Source: Pseudisothecium myosuroides
Lineage: Eukaryota > Streptophyta > Bryopsida > Hypnales > Lembophyllaceae
Length of the DNA: 64,000 nt
NCBI GenBank assembly: GCA_951799445.1
Contig: OX637287.1
Coordinates: 49,443,724 to 49,507,723, forward strand
Reading direction: 5' to 3'
The translations under genes were made by a program, and so were the position numbers. The notes beneath the pieces were generated by a model that searched no databases, was not told where the DNA came from, and worked only from the letters and a program-made list of their open reading frames with translations. Shown here in pieces: positions 38,906-50,939 of the stretch. Position 1 is the stretch's first letter. Every line of letters starts with the position of its first letter.

Positions 38906-39387
38906 GTATTAATTTTAGAATAAAGGAGGAGAAAAAAAAAAAAAAAACTCCAATGTTTTTTGGATTGGTGTAAATCAAACTTTAAAGGATTAAGTGTTCA
39001 AATTTTGAACAATGATTGAATGCAAACATAACTCAAGTATATAATTCTTTTTTTTTCCTGCTTTCTTGGGTGAACGCAATGAAAATGGCAGTTTTGAGTG
39101 GCTTTGACAAAAACATAGCCTTTGTCTTTATAGGTTTAATTTTTAAAATTTTCAATTTTTCATAATGAAATAGAAACAAAACTCTTCAAGCTTCTTTATT
39201 CTTTGTTTAAATTATTTATTAGAAATGGTTATTTGAAAAGTTACAATTAAGGTTGACCACAGCACATCTATTTTTTGGATATGTGGATCCTCAGAGTTTA
39301 ATATATACGGAGTATCAAATAAGCTTGGCATCATTATTTCATTGCTTCACTTTATTTGCATTAGAAAATAGACAAATCCTATTCCTA
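38906..39387. other. AT-rich intergenic DNA
   Basis: No gene. An A-rich run at about 38930-38947. The segment near 39080-39130 (GCAGTTTTGAGTGGCTTTG) is a reverse-complement relative of the left part of P3 near 45460. Confidence 0.4.
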
Positions 39388-39951
39388 CTCGGGGGGGTCA
39401 CTTAGAGTGTCCATTAGAAAACACGTGCGAACAAAACTTTGGACCCCCTATATTATATCCTAAAATTTAAATAAAATGAAATAAAAAAAATATGACTAGA
39501 TTTTCCTACTTCAAAAGTTTATGTTTTGAATTATTGATATTTTTATTTGTTAATGATAATTAGTTACAAATTTTTGAAGTAATTAGATACACTGTACAAC
39601 TGAAAAATAACTTTCACACCCCTATATTATATCCTAAAAAATTGTCTAAAAAATGAACAAAAAATTCCTAAAAATAGCTCTCTATTGAAAGTTCATTTTG
39701 AGTTGAGTATTGATGCAATGGTCATCTAAATGTGATCTCTATAAGTATTTGAGTTGAAAAACATGCCGTTTTAGGCCATTTTCAACCTCTTGTACAAATC
39801 ATTTCAACTATTATTTTAGTTTGAAATTTTGGCAATAGAAACCTATAGTCATTATTAAGCAACCCTCAAAATTTTAAGTTGAAATTATAGTTCATTAGAA
39901 ACCACTTGTTCGCACGTGGTTTGTAGTAAAATACTAGGTGCCCCCCCCGAG
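39388..39951. mobile_element. 564-bp TIR element with G-rich termini and TA flanks
   Basis: The left end is CTCGGGGGGGTCACTTAG and the right end is CTAGGTGCCCCCCCCGAG, flanked by TA at 39386-39387 and 39952-39953. The inverted repeats extend about 50 bp with gaps and include an identical CACGTGCGAACAA on both sides (39421 region and 39903 region). No open frame. TA flanks suggest a Tc1/mariner-like non-autonomous element, but the G7-8 terminus is not one I recognise. Confidence 0.75.
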
Positions 39952-41492
39952 TATTCCTATACAATCAAATTTCAATATCCTTCACACTATATTCTTTATT
40001 TTGCCACTATCATATATCTAATGATTTTTATTTAATGATTTTTATTTAAATTTATGGAAAAAGATTAATCATATCTCATAATCTATATGTCCATAAATTT
40101 CCAAATTCTTTTATAGTTTCAAAAGTACTATGGATTTTTGGAGAAAAATTGAAGGAACTATATACTAATTACCGATTATACTCCAAAAGTCTGAAAATTT
40201 CACCTTAGTAGTATACATTGTATTATAGTAAAGAACATTCAAGAGAACATTGTGTAATACACAATCATTCTTTAATTTGAAAATCATTAAACTATATTTG
40301 TAGGCCAAAATTTGAAAGTTTATTAAAAAATATAGTTTTTCAATAAGTTTTTCAAAATTTCAAATTTGAGTTGAAGCTACAATGATTCTCATAAATATTC
40401 ATACACTTCAAAAATTCCCCCAAATAAGATTTTTTTCAACAAACTTTAGACATGTTGAAGTATAAGTAACATATTTGAATAAAATGATTTTTCAAAAGAT
40501 TTAAAATAAAATTTGATGTCTTAAAAATTTAATCAAATTAATTGTGGAAAAATATAATCAAAAATTATTTTTTGTAATCCAAAAATGCAAATTTTGAACT
40601 TCAAATTGCTCCCAAACATTCACAACAACTTAGATTGATATGAAAATTTTACCCCAGTAACTAGAGGAAATCTAATCCAACAATTTAAAAAAAAATTGAA
40701 AACAAACATTGGATGAAGGAGATACTAGCCTCCAAAGTTGTAACCATCACAATGCAATTTGATAAACTCAAATTATACCTATGAACTTCAAATGGCTTCC
40801 AAAAAATCAGTACCAAAAAATTCTTAAAAATCATAAATTGATCTAAAAATTTTACCACACAAACTAGAAGAGACAGCACAAATTTCCCAACAAGTTTTAT
40901 TAAATTCAAACATTGGATGCAAGAGTAGTAGCACTTCGAGTTGGACTTACAAACTATGTGGGGACACTTTTGGTCACTTGGAGCACTAAGGGGTTAAATG
41001 TGTTATTTGTACCACCACATGTCCAATTTTTGTTTAAAATCTCTAATTCCTCAATTAGCTGTGGCAATTTTTTAATAAACCTCATTTCAATAGTTTAAGG
41101 GGCTCAAATTCAAAAAAGATCATTTTTAAGGCTGAAATTCAGATCAAGCACAAAGAACTATAAGTTCCCAAATTGAAAAGGATCTTTGCTGAATCATGAA
41201 TTAAGCATTTTCTTCTATCAAAAAATCCAGTATGCATCTCAATAAGGGAATTTCCACCACCATCCGCTGCACACACATTCAAGGAACATATTTACAGAAG
41301 AAAACCTGTCACCAAGGCATTTGGAGGACCCCATCATACATCTATCGAGAAAGTATAAAACACATTACTCCTGCTCACCGAGAAAAATATTTACAGAAGC
41401 AGGTTCAAACGGCTGAGATTCTGAACTTTCAGAAGCGCGTTGTGAAACGACTGGGAACGAAGTGCGCAGGTCTAAACATGCCACGGTGCACA
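39952..41492. other. Extremely AT-rich intergenic DNA
   Basis: No gene. A lone terminus-like string CACTAAGGGGTTAA near 40985-40997 looks like one end of the TTAA family, but I could not pair it with a left end. The last ~300 bp may include the 3' UTR of the next gene. Confidence 0.4.
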
Positions 41493-44180
41493 TCAGCGTG
41501 AGGATTGGGAAGAGGAGGTAAAAATTTCAAACCGCTTCTGTAAGTTCAGAAACTCCCGCTTCAACTGCAATAGTTCTGAAGAGACATCCCCCGTTTTCTG
41601 ATTTGCCCTCAGCTTCTTCACCTCCGCTTCCAATAAATTCACTTTGTTCTCTTGTTCCTTCACTGTGACATTCAAATTTCCCACATTAACGGCTGCCGAT
41701 CTTTGGGCTAGTTGCACGGCCTGCATTATCACCAGAGTACACTTAGAACAAACACCAATTAAAGAGATATATGCACAAACAAAACAGAGGTAATAAGCAC
41801 ACTAAAGATCTAGAAGATATTATGGAAAGGGTGGCCAAGGTTTGGTACGAAGAATATCACTTCCAATTGGGGGTCTGCGAGGACTGTAATATCAATTGCA
41901 TGCCTCGCATAGCTTGAAAACCCTCTATCCATTCCTAGTGATAACCTGAATTTAATAAAGGACGATTTACCTTTTCTACAAGGAGAATACGCTGTGCATG
42001 TTCTCCAAGTGTGGCTTCATGGTTCTGCACATGTTGCAAAGTCTCCAGCAAGTGCTCTCCCATGAACTCTGTACAGTGACTTTCCAATAAACCCTGCCAA
42101 CCAGATATACGACTCGTGAATATGCCAAGTTGCGCTAAAATACGATTTTCTAGTTCAATATTCTCAGACTAGGAATCGACATTTTAAGATCTACAGCGAC
42201 AACCAAATGATTGGGCAAATTATGTAACCAGGTATAGGACTCCTCATGATTTATTCTGGACAACGTTAGTGGAAAGTCTGGAACCTGGGCCATAACACGA
42301 AGGCACCCAACCGCATGATAAGGGCATTTCATCTTCTTCATAGGACACACAGTTGCACAATGGTTCGCCATATCTTTGCGCTGCACAGAAGACTCGCATT
42401 CGAGGTAACATGGAAAGAGCTTGTAACCGCATGAAGCATCATGGTCTTCTGCATGTATTGCGGAGTAAACAGCATCACATCCTTCGTTGGAACACGATAC
42501 TGGCCTAAAACCGCAGCTGTTTTGGTGCTTTGCAAGCTCTATATCAGACTCAAATTTCATCTCACAATGGCATGTCTTCCTTTGATCTATCCTTTTGAAC
42601 AACGCTTTGGCAAGCACCTGATAAACTCCAAAGATTAGGCAACATGAACATGGTTTAGGAACACATCCTTGGCTGCTTGTAATTGAGTGCAGAATACTTA
42701 AGACAACCGTCATTATCTACCGTCGCACGAGCTGAAGGAATTTTCACATAGAAACAACTGCCAAATGCTGCTATAAGTAGTGCGATGAACATGGTGCACA
42801 CCTCGCGACGCCCAGGCAGCCACACGCCTGTTTGATCCAGCTCACGAACAAAATCATTGATTTTATCATCCTTGTGCGCATCTATGACAATACCCGAAAC
42901 ACGAGAAAACATATTTCTCTTTGATTTGACGAAGTTGTCAAGCATATCCTTCACAACCTGCGTTGGATATGAAACCTGATCAAGAAACAGATGCTCTCAG
43001 AATGGACAATGTCGAACCAATCAAGAAAATAATTGCCACAAAAGCTTGAATCTAAATGCGCAAGACACCATGACACCGTTTGAGTCCGAACAACAAGGAT
43101 GGTACGCACGCATCCTAGCAAACGGTTATTCCAAAGTGCCCTTCTATTCAACAGAGAGCTAACGCACCCAGGCAGCGGATAGCTGTATATTTTACACGCA
43201 ATTAATCCATTTTGAATCAAATAAAGACCATCATACAGCTCTCAGGATAGGATCAACATAGTCCATAACAGGGTGGTCCTCGCAGAATTCGGTGACAAGC
43301 ACAGCACTGGCAGTGTAATGACGTACCAGTTCGAGCTTGAAGCCCTGCACACTTGAGCTACCATTTGCATAAGCCTCGCTTTGCAAGTTCAAGTAGTCGA
43401 GCATTTCTTTTTTAACATCTGGTGCTGCAGCCGCTCGCGGGCTAAAGGTTCCTGATGTTTTCTCCACACTGGCGGCAGCTAGAGCGACCAGCAAAGACTG
43501 CGAGAGGCGATTCACCTCCTCTACATCATAGAAGGTACACTCCAGCGGCTGTGGTGACGACGGCCCTTGCTTTGATTCACCTGTAAAAGCCCATCTCAGT
43601 TCAGAATAAAACTAAAACTTCATAACCAACTGGATATTACAGTGAAACCGCTAATTAAAGTGAACCTTGGGAACTCAGTAATTCATACCCTCCAGTCGGT
43701 AACCAGAAGCCATGTACTTTGAACACACAGACTCCACCCACATATGTGACATTGGGGACTCTATTATTTCAATATCTCTTCAGTATACTTCACACGAAGC
43801 TTACCAACCGCCTAGAATTACCCAATCTGTTTGTCAAATAAGTTCGAAACGCACGAAATGATATTCTAAACTATAGTGTGCACAACTGCTATCCAATTCC
43901 ACACAATCGGGTGCACAAATGACAGGTTAGTTTATCTACAAGGAAACAGGAGTCTAATAAACGTCTTTCTTTGCTTTCTGATGCTCATAGCGAATGCTCA
44001 TAACAAACAGTCAGTTACTCAAAAAAAGGACGATGAAGTAAGGAAAGAGACAGCGCATTACAAATTTGACAATGAATAAGAATTTTTTCAAAACAAACTC
44101 CTAACCCTGAATTTTCACTCATCAATAAAAAGACAAGTCGACTGAAAATGAATACCTGAAACACTTGTATCGGTCGCCAT
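41493..44180 (-). CDS. TRAF-type zinc-finger protein with C-terminal coiled coil
   Basis: Exons 44180-44156, 43580-43237, 42975-42802, 42617-42285, 42093-41971 and 41720-41493 join in phase into 408 residues. Residues ~182-292 hold paired TRAF-type zinc fingers with regular Cys/His spacing (CGFRPVSCSNEGCDAVY, HDASCGYKLFPCYLECE, HCATVCPMKKMKCPYHAVGC). The N-terminal ~180 residues look alpha-helical and start MATDTSVS. The C-terminal exon is a heptad-rich coiled coil (VKEQENKVNLLEAEVKKL). No RING finger or MATH domain is visible, so this resembles the small plant TRAF-zinc-finger proteins rather than signalling TRAFs. The partner and process are unknown to me. Confidence 0.85.
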
Positions 44181-45420
44181 GGCCTTCGGGAAACGTCAGA
44201 ATTTCACTCCGATCAGCAAACAGTAACTCAAAATTCAAATACTCAATCCTTCGCAAAGCGCCATTACTGAGCCTTCGTTCACATATTCTCTATTTTCACC
44301 AAGAATCACCTCCTAAAAAGACCGTTCCCTTCAAATGCCCTAAATTGACGAGAGAATTCGAAACATGCGTCTAAGAATCAGGAATTGACTTCCTGGAACA
44401 CAATCCTTTCAAGCCAATTTCTGAGGTGCGATCGATGCAACTAACAGCGGGCTCGCGATCGCCTTCTAAGTAAGTGAGGCGTCCTCTGTATCGTCTTGAT
44501 GAACTAAGAATCTCGAGACTCGCAGTAGTAAGCACGAAAACGGAATTGGGCGTAACATCACATGAAATTGGACGACGAAAGACGGACATCGTAAGCTCAC
44601 TCCGATTTTATAAAACACGCCAAAGACACGAAATGGCTGAAAACAAAGGGCTCGACATTTTGGTCAGGCGGTCTTAGCCTATGCTTGCCAAGTGTCGGAC
44701 CAACACGGTCATACCGTAAGACCGTATCGTTGTACCCTACAACCAACACCATGGTGTGCCAAACTGCCACATGTAGAACCAACACCGACACTGCAGTGCC
44801 AACACACATAATTATATGTAATGTGATTAATTTTTTTAATGATGTATTATATGTGGAATATTACAAATTATGATTATACATATAGAATTGGTAAGCAATT
44901 TAAAGTTGGCAAGTTTGAGCAGAAATCTTAACTTGTTATGGCATTGACTATGTGTCGTGTGAATAAAGATTGTAATGCACAATAGAACGAGTGACATAAA
45001 TCTATATTAAACATAAAAGAAAAATCCAAAGACGATTAAACTGAGAAAACATTCTCACGGTGACCTTTTTTTCATTTCACAATGGAAGAATTCAGATAAG
45101 AGTGCAAATTCAAAGGAAAATGAAGTTTTATTAAAAAATAAACATCATTGCCAAGCAAATTCCAACAACAAATTGTCTTTTTTTCTTTCAAAACACCTAT
45201 AAGCCTCAATTTGGCAAAGAATGCCAATTCAAGAGAGCCTCAAAGCCTAAAATATTTCCAATCCTAATTGACAAAAATAAAAAAAGGTAATTTTTACATA
45301 AACAAAGTGCTAACTTTATATGGGATTTTTAAATGACTAAGGACTCCTAATTGACTAAGGACTTCTACAGTAGTAGAAACTAATCAAGTAGGAGTCATTA
45401 ATTAACTTAACATAGGATTT
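44181..45420. other. Upstream region of the TRAF-finger gene and AT-rich DNA
   Basis: Promoter and 5' UTR of the minus-strand gene, then non-coding DNA. A segment at about 45326-45350 matches the joined flanks of the adjacent P3 element (see findings). Confidence 0.5.
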
Positions 45421-46351
45421 TTAACCCCTAAAGCCCCAAGGCCATTTTTCCATCAAAAACCACTCAAAACTGCCATTTCTATAGCAAAGAGCAAAAAAAA
45501 AAAATTAATGTGTTTTTTGCATATTTAACCGTAGGATCTTGTACTAGACTAGTGTAAGAATGTGTGGAAGAAATTTCAGAAACTTTGACCATGTAGATTG
45601 CAAGATATTTGCAATTAAAGTGAAGGAATCAAGTTTTTTTGCACCTTGTTCAACTACATTCTTTGGCTTTGAACCTTCTTAACTTAAAATTTTTGTTCTA
45701 ATGATTTTGAATTTCTAATTTTCTATGATGAAGAATTGAGTTGAGAATCTAGGAAAAAAAATTTAAAAAAAAAACACTTAGTTCTCTCTCATTAAAAATT
45801 GTTAAACAGAAGTAGGTTCAAGATTGAAGGAAAAATTAAATCATTAATAGCTCTAAGATAGAGTTGAAATATACTAATCTGAACGGTGAGATTGTTCTAG
45901 CAAGAAATCTTAACCTTGTGAAACTTTTTTTTTTTTTAAATTGTCAAAACTGGGTTCAGAAATGAATCCTACAAGTTATTTTTTCAAGAAGATGCTCTAA
46001 TTGCCTGAAAAATAAGAATGTCCATAAATTTTGCATAACAAATCCAAATGGAATGAATCAAAGCTTCCCATGTAGATAAAAATAAAATCTATATGAAAAA
46101 AAAAAAATTTAATTTTAATTTTAATATTTTGTGAGGGTTTTTTCCTGCCCGCCGAACTAAAATTTGGGGGTTTTGTGCCATAACTTTTGCTCCCGGGCAC
46201 CTATTGAAATAAAAATTACATTTTCAGAGAGCTAATGTGATGCTCTATCTTCACACAAAAATTCAGAAAATTATGACAAATATTGAGATCGTAAGAGCCT
46301 ACCCGAAATCCATTTTATCCCCCGAGGGGACAACGGGACTTTAGGGGTTAA
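45421..46351. mobile_element. TTAA-flanked piggyBac-like non-autonomous element (P3)
   Basis: A 931-bp element from TTAACCCCTAAAGCCCC at 45421 to GGGACTTTAGGGGTTAA ending 46351, with perfect CCCCTAAAG inverted ends and TTAA on both sides. A paralogous empty target at about 45326-45350 shows the same flanks joined through a single TTAA. There is no transposase; homologous internal segments occur in the 59150-60536 element and near 53.9-54.3 kb. Confidence 0.85.
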
Positions 46352-47440
46352 ATGACTAAGGACTCATAGTGTAGGAACTCTTCCAACTAATACTTCAAAT
46401 CTTAGACTATAAATAATAAAATTAGGTTGCCTTAACAATAAGGTAGCCTTACCTCAAGAAAGTTACTTTAGAAGCCATCAAAGTCAACAAATACTCCTAC
46501 AAGTATTTTCATTTGTACACATAGAGATTCATGAGTTCCAATTACAACAATACCTAATTCAAAAGTAGTGCATTATTATACAATAACACTAAATATTTAT
46601 ATAGTGGCAAATGTTGAGAAATTAATGTGAGGCAATCTAATTTCATTATTTAGTGTAGGTAGCTCTAAACCAAGTTCTCCCCTAAGTGAAGTCTCACATA
46701 ACCTAAGATTTTCAAATAAGACTAAACTACATAAACTGATGTAGTCTAACAAATAACATCCATCTAACATGGTATTGCACCTAATGCCATATCACATAAC
46801 ACTCACCTGACCTAAAAAAAAGTTTATTGTACAAATTTTTGATTAGTGACACCTTGACATTGAATTCTCTGTAGTGCAAAAATTTTCCAAAGTAATGTGT
46901 TTCTTACCTCAAAGTGAGAAATGCACATTGATGTTATTTAAATATTTGCATAATAAAATTTTAAAATTTTTCACCCATATTTTTCAATCAATTATTATGT
47001 AATACAATAAAAACACACAAAATAATTTACCAAAAATGGAATTTTTGCTTTATGAAATTGAAATTTGGTGTGTTGACTAAGATTGTGTAAAACATCAAAT
47101 TTAATACGTTAGTTTTGAAAAATAGATCCAAAAGGTCAAATTTTCACAGATATTCTTTCAAGTCAAAATTGGGGGTACTTTATTTTCTGAAGGGTGTTGT
47201 ACATGCATTCCAAGATGCATATTGTTCTATCCCCCCAAAAAAGTATGTACATAAGAATTGAATGTTCTAAATTGAGTGTTTTTTTGTCTTCCATAATAAA
47301 AACTCATAGTCATAGTTATACTAATACAATACATGCCCACTATCCCCTCAAAAATACCATCCCCCTTCTCGAGTGAAAAAATTTGGATGGCTAGTTTTAA
47401 AAAAAAAAAAAAAAATTGCTCCACAACAAATATACAACTG
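46352..47440. other. AT-rich intergenic DNA
   Basis: No gene recognised. A repeat phrase near 46605-46670 is shared with 25105-25170. An A-rich run lies at about 47399-47416. Confidence 0.4.
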
Positions 47441-47451
47441 TAGATATCTAT

Positions 47452-47860
47452 ACCTTGAATTAGGTTGTTTGTTTATTGTTTGGTTTATTTATTACGTTGC
47501 GATCTCCTAGACTGTGTGTCCCTCAGTTGCATTCTTTGTACTGTCAAAAAGCTTTTTGCAAAAAAAGGTGCATAGGATACAATGTACAAGGGCTTTGTTT
47601 TGTGGCATTCTAACTCACAAAAATAAACATATTGAATTCTAAAGTTTTTATGAATTGAAAATTAAGAAATCACTTTTACTTTTGAAAAACAACAATCTTT
47701 CTATTCCTTAAAATTAAAATGTTTGTTTGTTACATTGAGATCTTTGAATCCGTGCATCCTCCTGATGCATTCTTGGTAGCGTCAAAAAGCTCTCTACAAG
47801 GAGGGGTGCACAGACTTCGTTTCGTGGTGTTTGAACCTATGGTGTGAAAGATATTGAATT
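47452..47860 (+). repeat. Two diverged copies of a dispersed ~150-bp repeat
   Basis: Copies at about 47452-47620 and 47708-47860 share, in order, TTGTTTGTT, GAGATCT-like, GCATTCTT, GTCAAAAAGCT, a CAAGG-AGGGGTGCA-like stretch and TTCGTGGTG-like text. A third copy lies at about 58955-59130 next to the P4 element. Confidence 0.55.
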
Positions 47861-48003
47861 TCAAAGTTTTTATGAATTAAAAAATTAGAAACCTAGTTCT
47901 CCTTTTTAAGGTCCCCTACAGGAAAGGGTGACGTTCCCAATGAGGGGAACTTCGGCGCCCAAGGGGAACGTCGGGAGCGGGGAGCGTCGGGGGGACGCCG
48001 GGT

Positions 48004-48255
48004 TTGCTGGAGCTTCAGCAAGCGCTCTTGAGCTTCCACTTCGCCATTCCTCCGCAGGTGTTGGACATGCTGGTGAGCAAGTATGACCGCTCGGGGTATG
48101 CATCGGGCATCGGCTATGGCGATTTCGTGGAGTGTGGCTTCATTGTGAAAGGATTGACGGAGAAGTTCAAGAACCAGGACCGTCTCCTCACCGGTTCGGC
48201 CACTTTCGAGTACACAGGGTTCATGCTTCTGATCATCCCTTTCATTGCTGCCTAG
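48004..48255 (+). pseudogene. 5'-truncated penta-EF-hand (calpain small-subunit-like) protein fragment
   Basis: An intronless 83-codon frame encodes the C-terminal half of a plant penta-EF-hand calcium-binding protein (ELQQALLSFHFAIPP, VSKYDRSG, GDFVECGFIVKGLTEKFK, TGSATFEYTGFML) and stops at 48253-48255. The expected Gly/Pro-rich N-terminus and first EF-hands are absent. The 80 bp before it are unusually GC-rich with repeated AGGGGAAC-like text and contain no ATG-led exon that completes the protein. It is likely a retrocopy or captured fragment; expression is unknown. Confidence 0.65.
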
Positions 48256-49732
48256 CGAAACCCTAATTTTTTAGAGAACGCCTGGGGAGACGTGCAGCTC
48301 GCTTCTCACCGTGTGTCCATTGTAAAATTCCGACAAACATTTAAGAAACAAGTTTTGCTTCACCTAATCGGAAGTACATTAAGAAACCCGCTCACCTGCT
48401 AATTCTACAAACAACTTCCATGAACAACAAGTTCTACGAATAACTTCTACTTCACACGCTGAAATTACAAGGAGTTCTTTCTCAAATGTAGAACCTGATA
48501 ACATCCAAACCACGTGCTCAGATTAGTTTGAAGGATCAGGCAGATTCAACACCCAGCAGACTTAAAGAACAAAATCTCCAAAAACTTAGACTTCACTGAA
48601 TGCCGACATGCCAAAGAATCAAAACATGAGGCTGAAACTGCACGATACTAATCAAGAACAGGAAAACATAAAGGATAGTAGGAATGAGGCACGATGACGA
48701 GAAAGGTACAAATAAACGCAGTCCAATGAAAGTAAGAAACATAAGCAAATACCACAAATACAATGCAATTCAGAACCCATGCATTTGTGCTGCAGCAGCA
48801 GAGTTCACAGGAAGTAGACAACAACCTTTGCACTAAATCACTAATGCTAGCCCTCAAGCAATTACTCTGTCCAAAAATTGACCTAATGAGCTCTCATTCA
48901 GTGCAAACTCTCACGACTGTGGCGCTTACTCTCGATCTCAAACGACCAACTTTTCAAATTACTATTCACATTCAATTCAAAGCCTCCCTCTAAATGGGCC
49001 TCTTTCTGCAGTTGATTGCAATCAGCCAAAACCACGTACAGACAATCCTCCCACCAAAGGCAAAAATCTACAATTAATGTAACGATATGAAGATAAAACA
49101 TCGCTATTTACCTCAGGTCGATTCTTCTCCCTGTACATCAGTCAAAACCGCCATTCAATTGCGCAGTGAACGCTCTAAACTTACATTACCAATGCATCAA
49201 ACACAGTACGCTGTCAGAAAGCTAAGGCATAGGGAGATTCTCCAAATTGCTACTGCACCGCGGTCCCGCTGACATTCAAAATTCGAACTGAGAGCTTTAA
49301 AGCATTACATTCCAAAGCATCACGGTGGCAAATTTTCAAGCCACAAATAAATCTTCACAATAAACCCTAATTCCTCTAACGCAACACGGGACCCACACCG
49401 AATCTAAAGATGCTTCCCATTGCAACAATTTGCAGAAAAGACCACTCCACAACAATTACAACGATGAACTACTTGCAATGTCACTCTCAACTTCTCATTT
49501 ACCAAAAATGCAGATCATATATTCGTCTTCCTCACCGAACCCTAAAACCCGTGACGAAATGCCCGATCCGACACCACATCTGCAAATGTCTTTCGATGCA
49601 TGAATTCGAATAAACGATCTCTCCTTCACAAATATTACAAAGATTATCTCCTTGCAAATACCACTCAACATTTCGCATCTCCAGAAACTGCAGGTCCGAG
49701 GCGATCAAGACCTAAAAATGAGAAGAGTGTAC
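48256..49732. other. Non-coding stretch between the PEF fragment and a GC-rich exon candidate
   Basis: No recognisable gene. AAACCCTAA telo-box-like motifs occur near 48259 and 49372. Possible minus-strand mini-exons can be imagined (for example around 49110-49135) but none is conserved enough to call. Confidence 0.35.
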
Positions 49733-49822
49733 CTTCACTTGAGCAGCAGCACAGGCGGGCGCCAAAGCGTGCATGTGGCGCGGGGAAAGGCGCGTGAGGC
49801 GCTGCACTACAACCCTCCTCAT
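49733..49822 (-). CDS. Candidate first exon with a mitochondrial-type presequence
   Basis: On the minus strand an ATG at 49822 opens a 30-codon exon (MRRVVVQRLTRLSPRHMHAL, then APACAAAQVK) that ends in phase at a good donor, AAG|GTACAC. The composition is Arg-rich, Ala-rich and free of acidic residues, as in mitochondrial targeting peptides. It is locally GC-rich in AT-rich surroundings. I could not find later exons, so it may be the start of a gene whose body I failed to recognise, an orphaned promoter-exon, or chance. Confidence 0.3.
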
Positions 49823-50939
49823 GACGTCCCTTTGCAAATGCGGCGAGACACGGAGAGCACAGGGAAGTGCAAGTCTTGCTGCGGACGTGCTCTGCGAGAG
49901 GAAGAAGATGATGGCACAGGCTTTGATCGACGAAAATGTGATGAATGAGTGGTGACGAAAAATATGTTTCTCATCCATTTGAACGTGAGAGGGGGGTCAC
50001 AATTGAATGAGGGCTTTTTTTTTTGCTTTTTGGTGCTAGATTGCACTAGAAAAAAATAACTTGGCTATAAAATGGCAACAAACCGTGAGGTTTTTTTGCC
50101 AGAAAACTTCAAATTAAAAGAAAATCTTGATAGTTTTTTAATGTTATTAAATCAACAAAAACAATTTTTTGGATTGGTTGCATCAATTACATGTGTTATA
50201 AACTCTCACTAGTCTTTGAACAAAAATCTAAACCTAAAAACACATTATGTGGCTTTAATATACAACTTGAATACATTTCCTATGCAACAAATATTTCAAA
50301 TGCAAGGGCATTCATCCCTAATTACCCAAGTAACCATTTTCTGGTCACTGCCCCTTTTTTTGAGCTACCCATTCTCAAATTTTTAATTTTTTTTAAATAA
50401 AAATTATTTCTAGAAAATAGACTGTAATATAAATCCAATGGTGGTAGTTTCATCAAACTCCAAGTTAAACTCCGCCTTGTGGAATTTTTCAAAGTCAAAT
50501 GGTGTAATGTGGTTTACAGCTCATTATTTTGGGTTTGATTTGGGCACAGACTACAAAGTCAGCCAACCAATGTGCATCACTCTTCTTTGGCACCCCGAAA
50601 GTTCCAGATGGGGACTTATCACTCACCATGGCTGCTGCAACAGCTACTGAGGTAGAGACACCCAAAAGTAGACTGGCCAAACTTTACAAGTTCTTGATAG
50701 CAAATGAAAGAGGACTGCAATGTACCAAAGAATGTATCATGGGATACCATATGCTGAAGTTACAGATGTTCAAAGTTGTTTTGGTAGATGACCTAAATCC
50801 AATACTTGGTTAGGTTGTCTTCATGATCTTAATCAGTTGAATTGTCACCAGTGATACTCATTTCGTAGAGGATAAACAAATGCACAAGACCTAAAAGAGT
50901 GTCAGTTGATTTTCATCTTTTTTTTCTCTTGCCAACGAC
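49823..50939. other. Intergenic DNA upstream of a kelch remnant
   Basis: No recognised gene. An open frame at 50529-50813 (plus) encodes a translation I cannot place. Confidence 0.35.

Noticed and set aside
45421..46351. PIF/Harbinger (3-bp TTA or TAA target) origin of the TTAA elements
   Set aside because: Symmetric inverted ends leave either TTAA or TA as duplication; a 3-bp target would not be identical on both sides. A TA-only (mariner) reading cannot be excluded for one copy, but the outer T and A are constant in all the well-bounded copies (P1-P5).
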